Of a DNA stretch of 64,000 bases, positions 19,650 through 30,163 are shown in pieces. The stretch lies in contig NZ_QGHC01000002.1 in the NCBI RefSeq assembly GCF_003148905.1, positions 124,001 through 188,000 of the forward strand, read 5' to 3'. How positions within the stretch are numbered: position 1 is the first letter of the stretch; every line of letters starts with the position of its first letter. Under the pieces are notes generated by a model. That model did no database searches. It was not told where the DNA came from and saw only the letters and a program-made list of their open reading frames with translations. The translations under genes and the position numbers were made by a program. The stretch is from Fulvimonas soli. Lineage in GTDB: Bacteria > Pseudomonadota > Gammaproteobacteria > Xanthomonadales > Rhodanobacteraceae.

Positions 19650-19675
19650 AACTGGGCCCAGTTGGCAAAATTGCC
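19650..19675. promoter_or_regulatory. Twin palindromes in the LysM-def divergent region
   Basis: AACTGGGCCCAGTT (19650-19663) is a perfect 14-bp palindrome, directly followed by GGCAAAATTGCC (19664-19675), a 5-bp inverted repeat around AA. They lie in the 190-base region between the divergent LysM and def genes, upstream of a TACAAT (-10 like) at 19699-19704. Shape suggests binding sites, but the factor is unknown. Confidence 0.45.
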
Positions 19676-19780
19676 TGCCGGACACTGGCTTGGCGGCGTA
19701 CAATAAGGCGCATTCTAGATTGCGCCCGGGCTTCGGTTTTACCGATTCGCCCGCATTTTCGGCGCACGAGGTGAATCCCC

Positions 19781-20290
19781 ATGTCCGTGCTCAGCATTCT
19801 CGAGTTCCCCGATCCGCGCCTGCGCACCAGGGCCGCGCCGGTCACCGCGTTCGACGGCGGCCTGAAGCAGCTGGTGGCCGACCTGTTCGAGACCATGTAC
19901 GCCGCCAACGGCGTCGGCCTGGCCGCCACCCAGGTCAACGTGCACCAGCACGTGCTGGTGATCGACATGAGCGAGGAGCGCAACCGGCCGCTGGTGCTGA
20001 TCAACGCCGAGATCCTGGAGAAGGACGGCGCGCAGGTCTACCAGGAGGGCTGCCTGTCCTTCCCCGGCATCTACGCCGACGTCACCCGCGCGCTGAAGGT
20101 GAAGGTCAGGGCGCAGGACGTGGACGGCAAGGAGTTCACCTACGAGGCCGAGGGCCCGCTGGCCGTGGCCATCCAGCACGAGATGGACCACCTGGCCGGC
20201 AAGGTGTTCGTGGACTACCTCTCCCCGCTCAAGCGCTCGCTGCTGCTCAAGCGGATGGAGAAGCAGCGCAAGCAGGCGGCCAGCGCTTGA
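19781..20290 (+). CDS. def: Peptide deformylase
   Basis: Removes the N-formyl group from nascent proteins. The 169-residue protein shows the three family motifs in order: GVGLAATQ (near residue 45), EGCLSFPG (near 89) and QHEMDHLAG (near 132); the cysteine and the two histidines bind the catalytic metal and the glutamate is the general base. It overlaps the start of fmt by four bases, so synthesis of the formylating and deformylating enzymes is coupled. Confidence 0.97.
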   Translation: MSVLSILEFPDPRLRTRAAPVTAFDGGLKQLVADLFETMYAANGVGLAATQVNVHQHVLVIDMSEERNRPLVLINAEILEKDGAQVYQEGCLSFPGIYADVTRALKVKVRAQDVDGKEFTYEAEGPLAVAIQHEMDHLAGKVFVDYLSPLKRSLLLKRMEKQRKQAASA

Positions 20291-21222
20291 GCCTGCGCGT
20301 CGTCTTCGCCGGCACGCCCGAGTTCGCCGTTCCCTGCCTGGCCGCCTGCCGCGCCAGCGGCGCCGAGGTGGTCGCCGTCTACACCCAGCCCGACCGTCCC
20401 GCCGGGCGCGGCCGCAGGCTCGCGCCCAGCCCGGTGAAGCAGGCGGCGCTGGAAGCCGGCCTGCCGGTCGAGCAGCCCGAGTCGCTGAAATCCGCCGAGG
20501 TGCAGGCGCGGCTGGCCGCCTACGCGCCGGACCTGATGGTGGTGGTGGCCTACGGCCTGATCCTGCCGCGCAAGGTGCTGGCGATCCCGCGGCTGGGCTG
20601 CTGGAACGTGCACGCCAGCCTGCTGCCGCGCTGGCGCGGCGCGGCGCCGATCCAGCGCGCGATCCTCGCCGGCGACGCCGAGACCGGGGTGGACCTGATG
20701 CGCATGGAGGCCGGCCTGGACACCGGCCCGGTGCTGCTGGAGAAGCGCACCCCGATCCGCCCCGACGACACCGGCGGCACGCTGCACGACCGCCTCGCCG
20801 CGCTGGGCGCCGAGGCGCTGGCCGAGGGGCTGGCGCGCACGCAGGCCGGCGAGGTGCTGGCCGCGGTGCCGCAGCCGGCCGAGGGCGTCACCTACGCGCA
20901 CAAGCTGGACAAGGCCGAGGCGCGGCTGGACTTCGCCCGCCCCGCGATCGAGCTGGAGCGCCAGGTGCGCGCCTTCGACCCGTGGCCGGTGGCCGAGGGC
21001 GAGATCGCCGGCGAGCCGCTGCGCATCTGGGCCGCGCAGGCGCTCGACCGGCCGCACGCGGCCGCGCCGGGCAGCGTGCTCGCCGCCGGCCGCGAGGGCA
21101 TCGAGCTTGCCTGCGGCAAGGGCGTGCTGCGCGTCACCGTCGTGCAGCGCGCGGGCGGCAGGCGCATCAGCGCCGCCGACTACCTCAACGCGCGCCCCGA
21201 GCTGCGCGGGGCGCCGCGGTGA
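20287..21222 (+). CDS. fmt: Methionyl-tRNA formyltransferase
   Basis: Formylates initiator Met-tRNA. The 311-residue protein has the N-terminal [16 protein letters not shown], the formyl-donor site segment [17 protein letters not shown] and the GxxxGVxxMRMExGLDTG region, with an OB-fold C-terminal domain. There is no ATG at the right place: the start is TTG at 20287, forming a TTGA overlap with the def stop. No other in-frame start candidate fits the conserved N-terminus. The long open frame reaching further upstream is antisense to dprA and LysM. Confidence 0.95.
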   Translation: MSLRVVFAGTPEFAVPCLAACRASGAEVVAVYTQPDRPAGRGRRLAPSPVKQAALEAGLPVEQPESLKSAEVQARLAAYAPDLMVVVAYGLILPRKVLAIPRLGCWNVHASLLPRWRGAAPIQRAILAGDAETGVDLMRMEAGLDTGPVLLEKRTPIRPDDTGGTLHDRLAALGAEALAEGLARTQAGEVLAAVPQPAEGVTYAHKLDKAEARLDFARPAIELERQVRAFDPWPVAEGEIAGEPLRIWAAQALDRPHAAAPGSVLAAGREGIELACGKGVLRVTVVQRAGGRRISAADYLNARPELRGAPR

Positions 21223-21230
21223 GCGCCGCG

Positions 21231-21434
21231 CTTGCTCCCTCTCCCCGCCGGGGTGAGGGCCGGGGTGAGGGGCCGACCCTTGCGCCCGCCTCCCGATCCA
21301 TTTGTGGGAGCGGCCCCCGGCCGCGATGGCCCGCCAGCAGCAAGAGCCAGACACCAGACCGACGCACGAGGTTGCGCTGCCGCAAGCCCCGTCCCCTCAC
21401 CCCGGCCCTCTTCCCGGCGGGAAGAGGGAGTGAA
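21231..21434. repeat. Composite repeat B-A-B' between fmt and rsmB
   Basis: A family B unit at 21231-21272, a single family A core at 21304-21327 (GTGGGAGCGGCCCCCGGCCG and on), and an opposite family B unit at 21392-21434. The right-hand B unit ends GAAGAGGGAGTGAAG, which provides the GGGAG Shine-Dalgarno of rsmB. Confidence 0.85.
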
Positions 21435-21439
21435 GAAGC

Positions 21440-22741
21440 ATGAGCGCCGACGTGCGCGCGCTGGCCGCGCAGGCGCTGGCGCGGGTCGCGCTGCGCGGCG
21501 TTTCGCTGCGCGAGGCGATGGAGCGCCACGCGCCGAAGCTGCCCGACCCGCGCGACCGCGCCCTGCTGACCGCCCTGCTGAGCGACGGCGCACGCTGGTG
21601 GCCGCGCTTCGACGCCGCGCTCGACCGCCTGCTCGACCAGCCGCTGCGCCAGAAGGAGCCCGAGGTCCACGCCCTGCTGGTGCTCGGCCTGGTGCAGCTG
21701 GAGATCCTCGAACTGGCCGACTACGCCGCGGTGGCCGCCACCGTGGAGGCGACGCGCGCGCTCAAGCGCCCGCGGCTGGCCGGGCTGGCCAACGCCGTGC
21801 TGCGCCGCTGGCAGCGCGAGCGCGCCACGCACCTGGCCGCGCTCGACGCCGACCCGCGCACCCGCCACGCCCATCCGGCCTGGCTGGCGCGGGCCATCGC
21901 GCGCGACTGGCCCGCGCAGGCCGACGCGGTGATGGCCGCCGACAACCGCGAGCCGCCGCTGACGCTGCGCGTCAACCGTCGCCGCACCACCCGCGCGGCG
22001 CTGCTCGAGCGCCTGCGCGCGGACGGCCAGACGGCCGAACCGCACGCCTGGCTCGCCGACGCCGTCGTGCTGCCGCACAGCACCGACGTCACCCGCCTGC
22101 CCGGCTTCGCCGAGGGCTGGTTCGCGGTGCAGGACGGCGCCGCGCAGGTCGCCGCCGACCTGCTCGACGCGCGCGGCGGCCAGCGCGTGCTGGACGCCTG
22201 CGCCGCGCCGGGCGGCAAGGCCTGCCACCTGCTCGAGCGCGCCGACGTGGCGCTCGTCGCGCTGGAATCCGATCCCGCGCGCGCCCGGCGCATCGCGCAG
22301 AACCTCGACCGGCTCGGCCTGTCGGCGCAGGTGGCGGTCGGCGATGCCGGCGACCCGCCCGCGTGGTGGGACGGCCGCCCGTTCGGGCGCATCCTGATCG
22401 ACGCGCCCTGCTCGGCCAGCGGCGTGCTGCGCCGCCGCCCCGACGTGCGCCTGCACCGGCGCGAGCGCGACATCGCCGCGCTGGCGGCGCAGCAGCGGCG
22501 CATCCTCGACGCGCTGTGGCCGCTGCTCGCGCCGGGCGGCCGGCTGGTCTACGCCACCTGCTCGCTGCTGCGCGCGGAGAACGAGGGCGTGGTCGCGCCC
22601 TTCCTCGCCGCGCACGCCGACGCATGCGCGCTGCCGTTCGCGCTGCCGGCCGGCCAGGCCGCCGCGGTGGGCTGGCAGCTCCTGCCCGGCGACGACGACC
22701 TCGACGGCATGTACTACGCCGTCCTCGGGAAAGCGGCCTGA
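21440..22741 (+). CDS. rsmB: 16S rRNA m5C967 methyltransferase
   Basis: SAM-dependent methyltransferase acting on C967 of 16S rRNA. The 433-residue protein has an N-terminal NusB-like RNA-binding domain (about residues 1-135) and a C-terminal NOL1/NOP2/sun catalytic domain with DACAAPGGKACHLLE, the DAPCSASGVLRRRPDV motif (catalytic-cycle cysteine) and YATCSLLRAENEG (nucleophile cysteine). It follows fmt, the usual def-fmt-rsmB order. The ribosome-binding site falls within an intergenic repeat. Confidence 0.96.
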   Translation: MSADVRALAAQALARVALRGVSLREAMERHAPKLPDPRDRALLTALLSDGARWWPRFDAALDRLLDQPLRQKEPEVHALLVLGLVQLEILELADYAAVAATVEATRALKRPRLAGLANAVLRRWQRERATHLAALDADPRTRHAHPAWLARAIARDWPAQADAVMAADNREPPLTLRVNRRRTTRAALLERLRADGQTAEPHAWLADAVVLPHSTDVTRLPGFAEGWFAVQDGAAQVAADLLDARGGQRVLDACAAPGGKACHLLERADVALVALESDPARARRIAQNLDRLGLSAQVAVGDAGDPPAWWDGRPFGRILIDAPCSASGVLRRRPDVRLHRRERDIAALAAQQRRILDALWPLLAPGGRLVYATCSLLRAENEGVVAPFLAAHADACALPFALPAGQAAAVGWQLLPGDDDLDGMYYAVLGKAA

Positions 22742-22745
22742 CGCC

Positions 22746-23714
22746 ATGCCCACGCCCGCTCCCCGCATCCAGCTGCTCGGCCGCGACAACGGCGCCGGGC
22801 TGTCGCGCGACCTCGCCCTGTTCGCCGCCGCGCTGCGCGGGGCGGGCGCGGCGGTGGACGCGCGCGGCCTGCCGCATCGCGGCCGCCTCGCCGAAGCGTT
22901 GACCCGCCTGCGCCTCGCCGCCGGCGCGCCGCGCTACGACCTCAACCTGATGCTGGAGCGCGTCCGCCCCGAATTCGCGCGCGCGGCGCGGCGCAACGTG
23001 CTGGTGCCCAACCCCGAGTACTTCCGCGCGAAGGACCGCGCCGCGCTGCGCGGCATCGACGAGGTGTGGGTGAAGACCCGCCACGCAGCGCCGCTGATCG
23101 AGGCGCTGGGCGCGCGCACGCGCTACATCGGCTTCGCCAGCCCGGACCGCAACGATCCCTCGGTGCCGCGCCGCCACGCCTTCTTCCACGGCCCCGGCCG
23201 CAGCAACAACAAGGGCACCGCGGCGCTGCTGCGGCTATGGGCGCGGCACCCGGAATGGCCCACGCTGACCGTCGTGTGGCGGCGCAAGCGGGTGGAGCTG
23301 GACGCCGTGCCCGCCAACGTGCGGCTGCTGCGCGAGCACCTGGACGACGACGCCTACCGCCGCCTGCAGAACGAGCACCGCTTCCACCTGTGCCCCTCGC
23401 AGACCGAGGGCTACGGCCACTACCTGGTCGAGGCGATGAGCTGCGGCGCCGTCGTGGTGACGCTGGACGCGCCGCCGATGCACGAGCTGGTGACGCCCGC
23501 GCGCGGCGTGCTGGTGGCGGCGCACGCGGTCGGCCGGCAGGACCTCGCCACGCTCTACGGCTTCGACGAGGACGCCATGCGCGCGGCAATCGAGCGCTGC
23601 GTAGCGATGGAGGCCGCCGAAACCGAACGGCTGGGCGCCGCCGCGCGCGCCTGGTTCGAGGCCAACCGCGACGCCTTCCCGCAACGCCTGCGCGAGGCGC
23701 TGCGCGGCGAGTAA
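22746..23714 (+). CDS. GT-B fold glycosyltransferase (group 1, GT4-like)
   Basis: Cytoplasmic transferase of 322 residues that starts four bases after rsmB. The C-terminal half has the retaining GT-B signature CPSQTEGYGHYLVEAMSCGAV with the E-x7-E pair, and an earlier FHGPGRSNNKG loop that likely binds the donor nucleotide. It starts the envelope-glycan region, in tail-to-tail orientation with the next transferase across a long hairpin repeat. Donor and acceptor cannot be told. Confidence 0.8.
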   Translation: MPTPAPRIQLLGRDNGAGLSRDLALFAAALRGAGAAVDARGLPHRGRLAEALTRLRLAAGAPRYDLNLMLERVRPEFARAARRNVLVPNPEYFRAKDRAALRGIDEVWVKTRHAAPLIEALGARTRYIGFASPDRNDPSVPRRHAFFHGPGRSNNKGTAALLRLWARHPEWPTLTVVWRRKRVELDAVPANVRLLREHLDDDAYRRLQNEHRFHLCPSQTEGYGHYLVEAMSCGAVVVTLDAPPMHELVTPARGVLVAAHAVGRQDLATLYGFDEDAMRAAIERCVAMEAAETERLGAAARAWFEANRDAFPQRLREALRGE

Positions 23715-23769
23715 CCGTGTCGATCCGGGTGTGCGCTCGAACCACCCGGCCATCCGGCCCACCCTCACC

Positions 23770-23884
23770 GTCATTCCGGCGGAAGCCGGAATCCAGTCAG
23801 GTAATCCCGCGCGAAGCGCACGAAATCTGTTTCGTGTGCTTCGCACGCCGCATTTCACTGGATTCCGGCTTCCGCCGGGATGAC
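23770..23884. repeat. Long palindrome, family C (doublet hairpin)
   Basis: Outer arms GTCATTCCGGCGGAAGCCGG (from 23770) and its near-complement ending at 23884 enclose an inner hairpin GCGAAGCGCACGAAA...TTTCGTGTGCTTCGC. The whole 115 bases can fold back on itself. It lies exactly between two convergent glycosyltransferase genes and would end both transcripts. Related copies are at 9852 and 61052. Confidence 0.9.
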
Positions 23885-23936
23885 GACAAGGGGAGCGTGA
23901 CGACGGGGGAGAGCACGCGCCGCGAATCGGAAAACC

Positions 23937-24779
23937 CTAGCTTCCCTCCGTCGACGGCGCGAACTCCGCCAGGTGCGCGTCGATGCCGCGCTCGCAGCGC
24001 ACGATGCGCTGCTCCAGCGTGGCGCGGAACAGGCGGTTGTTGGGCAGGCTCATGTCGTCCACGTCCGGCTGCGCGCGCGAGGCGTGCTCCAGGTGCACCG
24101 CCAGCGCCGCCCACTTGAGCTGGCGGCGGCGCACGCCGGCGTTGCCCAGGCGCGCGGCCAGCTCGCGGTCCTCCGCGCCGTAGCCTTCCATGCGCTCGTC
24201 GAAGCCGTTGACGCGCAGCAGGTCCTCGCGCCAGAAGCTCATGTTGCAGCTCATCACCCGGCCACCGCGGCGGCTGCGCGCCTTCCAGCGCGCGAGCCAG
24301 GGCGCGCGGAAGGCGTAGTGGCGGCGGGTGCCGTCGAAGGCGGCGAAGTCGGCCGGCGACCACGGCGCGAACACCGGCCGCTTGCCGGCCAGCAGGCGCG
24401 CGGTCTCCGCCGCGGTCGCCTTGATCCGCCCGCCCTGCAGGAAGAAGCCGCGTTCGGCGAAGGCCAGGTGGTCGGCGACGAAGGCTGGGTGCAGCAGCAT
24501 GTCGCCGTCGATCAGGATCACGTAGTCGCCGCGGCAGGCGGCGATGCCGCGGTTGCGCGCGCGCGCGGCGCGGAAGCCCTGGTCCTCCTGCCAGACGTGG
24601 CGCAGCGGCACGGGGAAGCGCGCGGCCCAGCGCCCGACCAGCGCGCGCGTGGCCTCGCCGGAGCCGTCGTCGGCCACGATCACCTCGTCGGGCAGGCGCG
24701 CCTGCGCGGCCACGCCGGCGAGCACGCGGTCCAGCGCCTCGGGCCAGTTGTAGGTGAGCACGATCAGGCTGGCGCGCAT
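23937..24779 (-). CDS. Family 2 glycosyltransferase with GT2_7 C-terminal domain
   Basis: 280-residue GT-A fold enzyme. SLIVLTYNWPEAL opens the nucleotide-binding domain; DDGS near residue 39 and the metal-binding DGDM near 99 follow. The C-terminal part has GFDERMEGYGAEDRELAARL, the galactosyltransferase-like domain seen in chondroitin-type and LPS enzymes. The membrane-free sequence suggests a soluble enzyme at the inner membrane face. It is the last gene of a leftward run of four to five glycan genes. Confidence 0.87.
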   Translation of the reverse strand: MRASLIVLTYNWPEALDRVLAGVAAQARLPDEVIVADDGSGEATRALVGRWAARFPVPLRHVWQEDQGFRAARARNRGIAACRGDYVILIDGDMLLHPAFVADHLAFAERGFFLQGGRIKATAAETARLLAGKRPVFAPWSPADFAAFDGTRRHYAFRAPWLARWKARSRRGGRVMSCNMSFWREDLLRVNGFDERMEGYGAEDRELAARLGNAGVRRRQLKWAALAVHLEHASRAQPDVDDMSLPNNRLFRATLEQRIVRCERGIDAHLAEFAPSTEGS

Positions 24780-24789
24780 GGCTCGACGC

Positions 24790-25719
24790 TCACGCGCCCG
24801 CTTTCGTTCCGCGCCGCGCGCGCAGGCCGCGCAGCAGGATCGCCAGCGCGCGCTCGCTGCGCTTCCACCACGGCGCGGGGCCGCGCATGGCGATGTCGGC
24901 GTACACGCAGGCGTCGTCCCAGCTCGGCCGCGCGCGCGACTTGAACTCGGCCTTGGCCAGGTCCAGCGCGTGCGCGTCCAGCCCCATGCGCTGCGCGTAG
25001 TGGTTGACCAGGCAGCGCGAGCGGAACTGCGCGGCGAACTCGCGCATGCGCGCCTGCTGGTGCCACCAGCCGTTGCGGCCGTGGATGCGGTAGTCCACCT
25101 GGCCGGTGGGCAGGTAGTACTTGCGCGCGCCCAGCACGCTGGCGCCGAACACCAGGCAGTTGTCGGCGGAGAGGCGCCAGTTCGCCACGAAATCGCGCGG
25201 CAGGTCGAGCACGCGCGCGGCCAGCGCGCGGCGCAGCGCCAGCGCCGAGGTGGGCGCGCCGTACCAGCGCATGCGCACCCAGGTGCCGAGCACGGTGTAG
25301 CCCAGGTCCGCCGCTTCCGGGCCGTGGCCCTGCACGCCGGACTCGTTGCCGACCAGGCGCACGTCGGAGAACGCGAAGTCGACGTCCGCGCGCGCCTCGA
25401 ACAGTTCACCGACCTGGCGCAGGTAGTCCGGCCCCCAGCGGTCGTCGGCGTCGAGGAAGCACACCACCTCGCCGGTGGCCGCGGCCAGGCCGCGCTGGAA
25501 GGCGGCGAGCTGGCCGCCGTTCTCGCCGCACAGCAGGGTCACGCGCGGATCGGCGCCGTAGCGCTCGCGCAGGTACTCCGGCGAGCCGTCGGCGGAGCCG
25601 TCGTCCACCACGATCACCTCGTGCGGCGCGCGCGTCTGCGCCAGCGCGCCGTCCACCGCCTCGGCGACGAACTCGCGGTAGTTGTAGTTGGTGACGACCA
25701 CCGAGAGGGCGAGCGGCAT
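24790..25719 (-). CDS. Family 2 glycosyltransferase
   Basis: 309-residue inverting GT-A transferase: N-terminal LSVVVTNYNYREFVAEAVDG, DDGSADGSPEYL, and the metal-binding DADD at about residue 97. The C-terminal 100 residues carry RIHGRNGWWHQQ and are less conserved. It starts two bases after the decarboxylase/epimerase gene stop and ends ten bases before the next transferase, so these three are one operon. Sugar specificity unknown. Confidence 0.87.
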   Translation of the reverse strand: MPLALSVVVTNYNYREFVAEAVDGALAQTRAPHEVIVVDDGSADGSPEYLRERYGADPRVTLLCGENGGQLAAFQRGLAAATGEVVCFLDADDRWGPDYLRQVGELFEARADVDFAFSDVRLVGNESGVQGHGPEAADLGYTVLGTWVRMRWYGAPTSALALRRALAARVLDLPRDFVANWRLSADNCLVFGASVLGARKYYLPTGQVDYRIHGRNGWWHQQARMREFAAQFRSRCLVNHYAQRMGLDAHALDLAKAEFKSRARPSWDDACVYADIAMRGPAPWWKRSERALAILLRGLRARRGTKAGA

Positions 25720-25721
25720 CC

Positions 25722-26660
<939 letters not shown>

Positions 26661-26707
26661 GGAAATCCTGCAGCCGGAATGCCGCGCGGCGGCGGCGCCA
26701 AGGGCCG

Positions 26708-28078
26708 CTAGTCTACGCGAGCGGGCGCCGCCCGCCGTGCCCGGTCGCGCGCTTCCAGCCCCAGCGCCAGCGCGAACGGCAGCCAGATCAGCAGCCAGCC
26801 CGGCCGCGGGCTGTCCAGCAGCTGCGGCATGTCGAACTGCAGCGCCACGCTGGCATACACCCACAGCGCCAGCACCACCCGGCCCAGCGGCTCGGCGCGG
26901 TGGCGCCAGCCGCTCCAGGCGGTCAGCGCCCACAGCGGCAGCAGCAGGGCCAGGCCGGGCAGGCCCAGCTCGATCGCGGTCTGGGTGAGCACGTTGTGGC
27001 TGTGCGTCAGCTGCTGCCCGCCCGCCTCGATCACGAACGGCGTGCCCTGGCCCAGGCCCAGCCAGGGATGCGCGGCGATCAGGTGCAGGGCCTGGCGGAA
27101 GATCTCGGGGCGGTACGAGGCGCCGCGCTCCAGCAGGATCGGCAGCGGCCAGAGCACCGCCGCCAGCACCGCCAGCAGCACCAGCGCGGCGATCATCCGG
27201 GCCGTGCGCCCGGGCCACCACAGCGGCGCCAGCAGGGCGCAGGCCGCCAGCGCGAGCCAGACGCCGCGGCTCTGGGTCAGCCCCACGAACAGCAGCAGCA
27301 TCGCCATCGCCACCCACGTCGCCGCACGCCGCGGCCAGCGGCGCTGCGGGAACTGCGCCAGCCACACGCAGGCCGCGCCCATCGCGGCGGCGGCGTAGTT
27401 GGCGGTGGCCACCACGCCCTCGCCGACGATGCGGTCGTCCTCGTCGTGGCCCTGCGCCAGGAAGACGATGCTGTAGGCCAGCGCGCACAGCGCCATGCCC
27501 CAGGCCACCACGGCCAGCAGGCGGGCGGCGCGATGCGGCGCGGCGCCGGCCCAGGCATGCCAGCCGAGCACGAACAGCAGCACCGTGCACAGCCGGCCGA
27601 ACTCGTCGCCCGGATGGCGCAGCTGCGCCCAGGCCAGCGACAGCGCGGCCCAGCCCAGCAGCAGCAGGAACGCGCGGAAGGCGGGCAGCGGCCACAGCTC
27701 GCGCCACAGCCGCGCGCGATCGCGCAGGGCGAACCACAACGCCGGCAGGTAGAGCAGCGCCGCCAGGGTGAACTGGTACAGCCGGCCGGGGTTGTAGGAG
27801 ACGCCGGCCGGCATCAGCAGCATGCCGACCATCAGCCAGGCCAGGCCCAGCCCCAGCACCGCCTCGCGGCAGGACAGGCAGGCGCGCACCGCCGCCATGC
27901 ACAGCGCGGCCGGGCCGGGCCGCGCGTCGCGCGCAAGCGGCAGCGCGGGAGAGCTTCCTCCGCCCTGCGTGCCCAGCCCCGCCAGGTCCTTCAATCCATG
28001 CCGTGCCACCGTCACAACCACCTCGCCACGCAGACAACCTGTAGAGCAGCCCCCTTTTCCGTCGCTCCCATCGGGCAA
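26708..28078 (-). CDS. O-antigen ligase/polymerase-like membrane protein
   Basis: A 456-residue protein with about eleven hydrophobic segments and the Wzy_C/WaaL-type periplasmic loop, ending with [18 protein letters not shown] (the conserved H-x-H-N region). Such proteins join O-antigen to lipid A core or polymerise glycan units. The N-terminal 60 residues in this reading are unlike a signal or helix; translation may start at GTG 28009 (VARHGLKD, with GAGG upstream) or ATG 27898. It is in one direction with the sugar enzyme and transferases downstream. Confidence 0.8.
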   Translation of the reverse strand: MPDGSDGKGGCSTGCLRGEVVVTVARHGLKDLAGLGTQGGGSSPALPLARDARPGPAALCMAAVRACLSCREAVLGLGLAWLMVGMLLMPAGVSYNPGRLYQFTLAALLYLPALWFALRDRARLWRELWPLPAFRAFLLLLGWAALSLAWAQLRHPGDEFGRLCTVLLFVLGWHAWAGAAPHRAARLLAVVAWGMALCALAYSIVFLAQGHDEDDRIVGEGVVATANYAAAAMGAACVWLAQFPQRRWPRRAATWVAMAMLLLFVGLTQSRGVWLALAACALLAPLWWPGRTARMIAALVLLAVLAAVLWPLPILLERGASYRPEIFRQALHLIAAHPWLGLGQGTPFVIEAGGQQLTHSHNVLTQTAIELGLPGLALLLPLWALTAWSGWRHRAEPLGRVVLALWVYASVALQFDMPQLLDSPRPGWLLIWLPFALALGLEARDRARRAAPARVD

Positions 28079-28166
28079 CGGCCTGCCGGTTCGGAACTGG
28101 GATCATGCGGCGGCGCGGCTGAAGATCAGCCCACCGGGGGAACCGCCTGTCGGGCCAGTGTAAGGC

Positions 28167-28934
28167 CTACGGCCGCAGGCCGTGTTGCAGCAGCCACAAT
28201 TTCACGAACTTTCGACGCACGTACTCCACGCGCACCAGCGCGTAGACCAGCCCGCGCCAGCCGTCGAGGAAGCCGCCGCGCAGCACGTAGCCGCGCACGA
28301 AGCGCCACCACGGGTTGAGCAGGATCTTGCCGAGCGTGGCGCGCCTGCCCTGCGCGTGCAGGTGCTCGGCCATCATCTGCGCGTAGCGCTCCTGCTTGGC
28401 CAGCTGCTCGCTGAGCGAGCGGTAGGGGTGGTGCTCCAGGTCGCCGCGCAGCCATGCCACCGGGCCGTCGACGCTGGCCGCCTCGTGGATCTCGCGGCCG
28501 CCGCGCCAGCCGCCGCGGCGGCGGTCGAACAGGCGCAGCACGCGGTCGGGATAGGCGTTGCCGTGGCGCAGGTACGCGCCGAAGTACTCGCTGAGGCGGT
28601 TGAAGCGGTAGCCGGCCGCGCCCGCGAAGCCCGCCGCGCGCGCCGCCTCGATGCTGGCGCGCAGCTCCGCGCCCACGCGCTCGTCGGCGTCCAGGCACAG
28701 CACCCAGTCGTGGCGGGCCTGCGCCACCGCGTAGGCCTTCTGGCTGCGGAAGCCGTCGAACGGCCGCTCCAGCACGCGCGCGCCGCGCGCCGCCGCGCGC
28801 TCGCGGGTGCCGTCGGTGGAGCCGGAATCGACCACCACGACCTCGTCGCAGAACGCCAGCGAGGCCAGGCAGTCGTCGATGCGGTCGGCCTCGTTGAAGG
28901 TGATGATGCAGGCGGAGAGCGGGACGCGGTTCAT
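28167..28934 (-). CDS. WaaE/KdtX-like family 2 glycosyltransferase
   Basis: 255-residue GT2 enzyme of the LPS core glucosyltransferase type. LSACIITFNEADRIDDCL starts the fold; DSGSTDGT and LDADERVG hold the nucleotide and metal sites; EIHEAASVDGPVAWLRGDLEHHPYRS is typical for WaaE. The C-terminal region (RFVRGYVLRGGFLDGWRGL) is amphipathic and probably touches the membrane. ATG 28934 is chosen over an upstream frame extension that lacks the family N-terminus. Divergent from the CDP-glycerol-type gene. Confidence 0.88.
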   Translation of the reverse strand: MNRVPLSACIITFNEADRIDDCLASLAFCDEVVVVDSGSTDGTRERAAARGARVLERPFDGFRSQKAYAVAQARHDWVLCLDADERVGAELRASIEAARAAGFAGAAGYRFNRLSEYFGAYLRHGNAYPDRVLRLFDRRRGGWRGGREIHEAASVDGPVAWLRGDLEHHPYRSLSEQLAKQERYAQMMAEHLHAQGRRATLGKILLNPWWRFVRGYVLRGGFLDGWRGLVYALVRVEYVRRKFVKLWLLQHGLRP

Positions 28935-29119
28935 GCGCGGCAAGGGCTTGGGTATCCGGACAGACGCGGCCGCGGGCAGCGGCCACGCCGACGTGCAGCA
29001 TGGCCGGGGCGCGCGCTTTTGAAAAGCCCGCACAAGGGATGCGCCGGTCTTTTGCGAGGGACTCGCACACGGCCGGGATTCGCCATAATCGCGGCCCGTG
29101 CCCTGCCGACGCCGCCGAT

Positions 29120-30163
29120 GTGGACGCCTGCCTGCTGTTCGCCACCGAGCTGTACGCCCTGCCGATCCTGCGCCCGCTGGCCGCGGCCGCGCGCCGCGCC
29201 GGGCAGCGCGTGGGCTGGGTGGTGCCCGGGGCGGTGGCCGCCTACCTGCGCGAGGACGAGCCGCGCCTGCGCTCGATGCGCGCGGTGCGCGCGCTGAAGC
29301 CCGACGCGGTGTACTGCGCGGCCAACTGGGTGGCGCCGGCCTTCCCCGGCGCCAAGGTGCAGGTGTTCCACGGCTTCAACGCCGAGAAGCGCGAGCCGGA
29401 CCGCGGCCACTTCCGCCTGCGCGGCTTCTTCGACCTGTACTGCACGCAGGGGCCGGCCACCACCGCGCCGTTCCGGGCGCTGGCGCGCGAGCACCGCTAC
29501 TTCGCGGTGGAGGAGACCGGCTGGCCCAAGCTGGACCCGCTGTTCGCGCCGCCCGCCGGCGCGGCCGACCTCAACCCGCGCGACGGTCGCCCGGTGGCGA
29601 TGTACGCGGCCACCTTCACCGAGTCGCTGAGCTCGGCGCGCGCGATGCTCGACACCCTGCGCGCGCTCGTCGCGCGCGGCGACCGCCACTGGCTGCTCAC
29701 CCTGCATCCCAAGTGCGACCCGGAGCTGTTCGCGCAGTACCGCGCGCTGGAAGGCCCGCACGCGCGCTTCCTCGAATCCGACCGTCTGCTCGACATGCTG
29801 CGCGCCGCCGACGTGCTGGTGTGCGACACCTCCTCGGTGATCGACGAGTTCGCGGTGCAGCTCAAGCCGGTGGTGACCGTGCGCAACCGCCGGCCCAAGC
29901 CGTTCATGCTGGACGTGCAGGCGCCGGCCGAGGTGGACGCCGCGATCGGCCGCGCGCTGCAGCTGCCGCCGGCGCTGCGCGAGGCGCTGGCCGCGCACGC
30001 GGCGGCGATCCATCCCTACCGCGACGGCCGCTCCAGCGAGCGCGTGCTGGCCGCCACGCAGCGGCTGCTCGACGGCGGCGACGGCCCGCTCGCGCGCAAG
30101 CCGCTCAACCTGTGGCGGCGCTGGCAGAGCGCGCGCGACGTGCGCGCGCTGCTGCCGGGCTGA
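29120..30163 (+). CDS. CDP-glycerol glycerophosphotransferase family protein
   Basis: 347-residue GT-B-like protein. The C-terminal half shows LLTLHPKCDPELF, a LDMLRAADVLVCDTSSVIDEF segment and VVTVRNRRPKPFMLD, typical of the CDP-glycerol glycerophosphotransferase/TagB-like family that transfers polyol-phosphates in wall polymers. In Gram-negative bacteria members occur in LPS and capsule loci, sometimes with Kdo or other donors. The start is probably GTG 29120 (VDACLLFATELYALP), since no ATG is in the right place and upstream frame sequence is unrelated. Confidence 0.8.
   Translation: MDACLLFATELYALPILRPLAAAARRAGQRVGWVVPGAVAAYLREDEPRLRSMRAVRALKPDAVYCAANWVAPAFPGAKVQVFHGFNAEKREPDRGHFRLRGFFDLYCTQGPATTAPFRALAREHRYFAVEETGWPKLDPLFAPPAGAADLNPRDGRPVAMYAATFTESLSSARAMLDTLRALVARGDRHWLLTLHPKCDPELFAQYRALEGPHARFLESDRLLDMLRAADVLVCDTSSVIDEFAVQLKPVVTVRNRRPKPFMLDVQAPAEVDAAIGRALQLPPALREALAAHAAAIHPYRDGRSSERVLAATQRLLDGGDGPLARKPLNLWRRWQSARDVRALLPG

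Noticed and set aside
17173-21222. A 1349-codon plus-strand open frame
   Set aside because: Only its last 936 bases (fmt) are real; the rest is antisense to dprA and the LysM gene with arginine- and glutamine-rich, low-complexity translation caused by high GC.
23770-23884. A CRISPR array
   Set aside because: The elements are palindromic and not evenly spaced with unique spacers; no cas genes are present.
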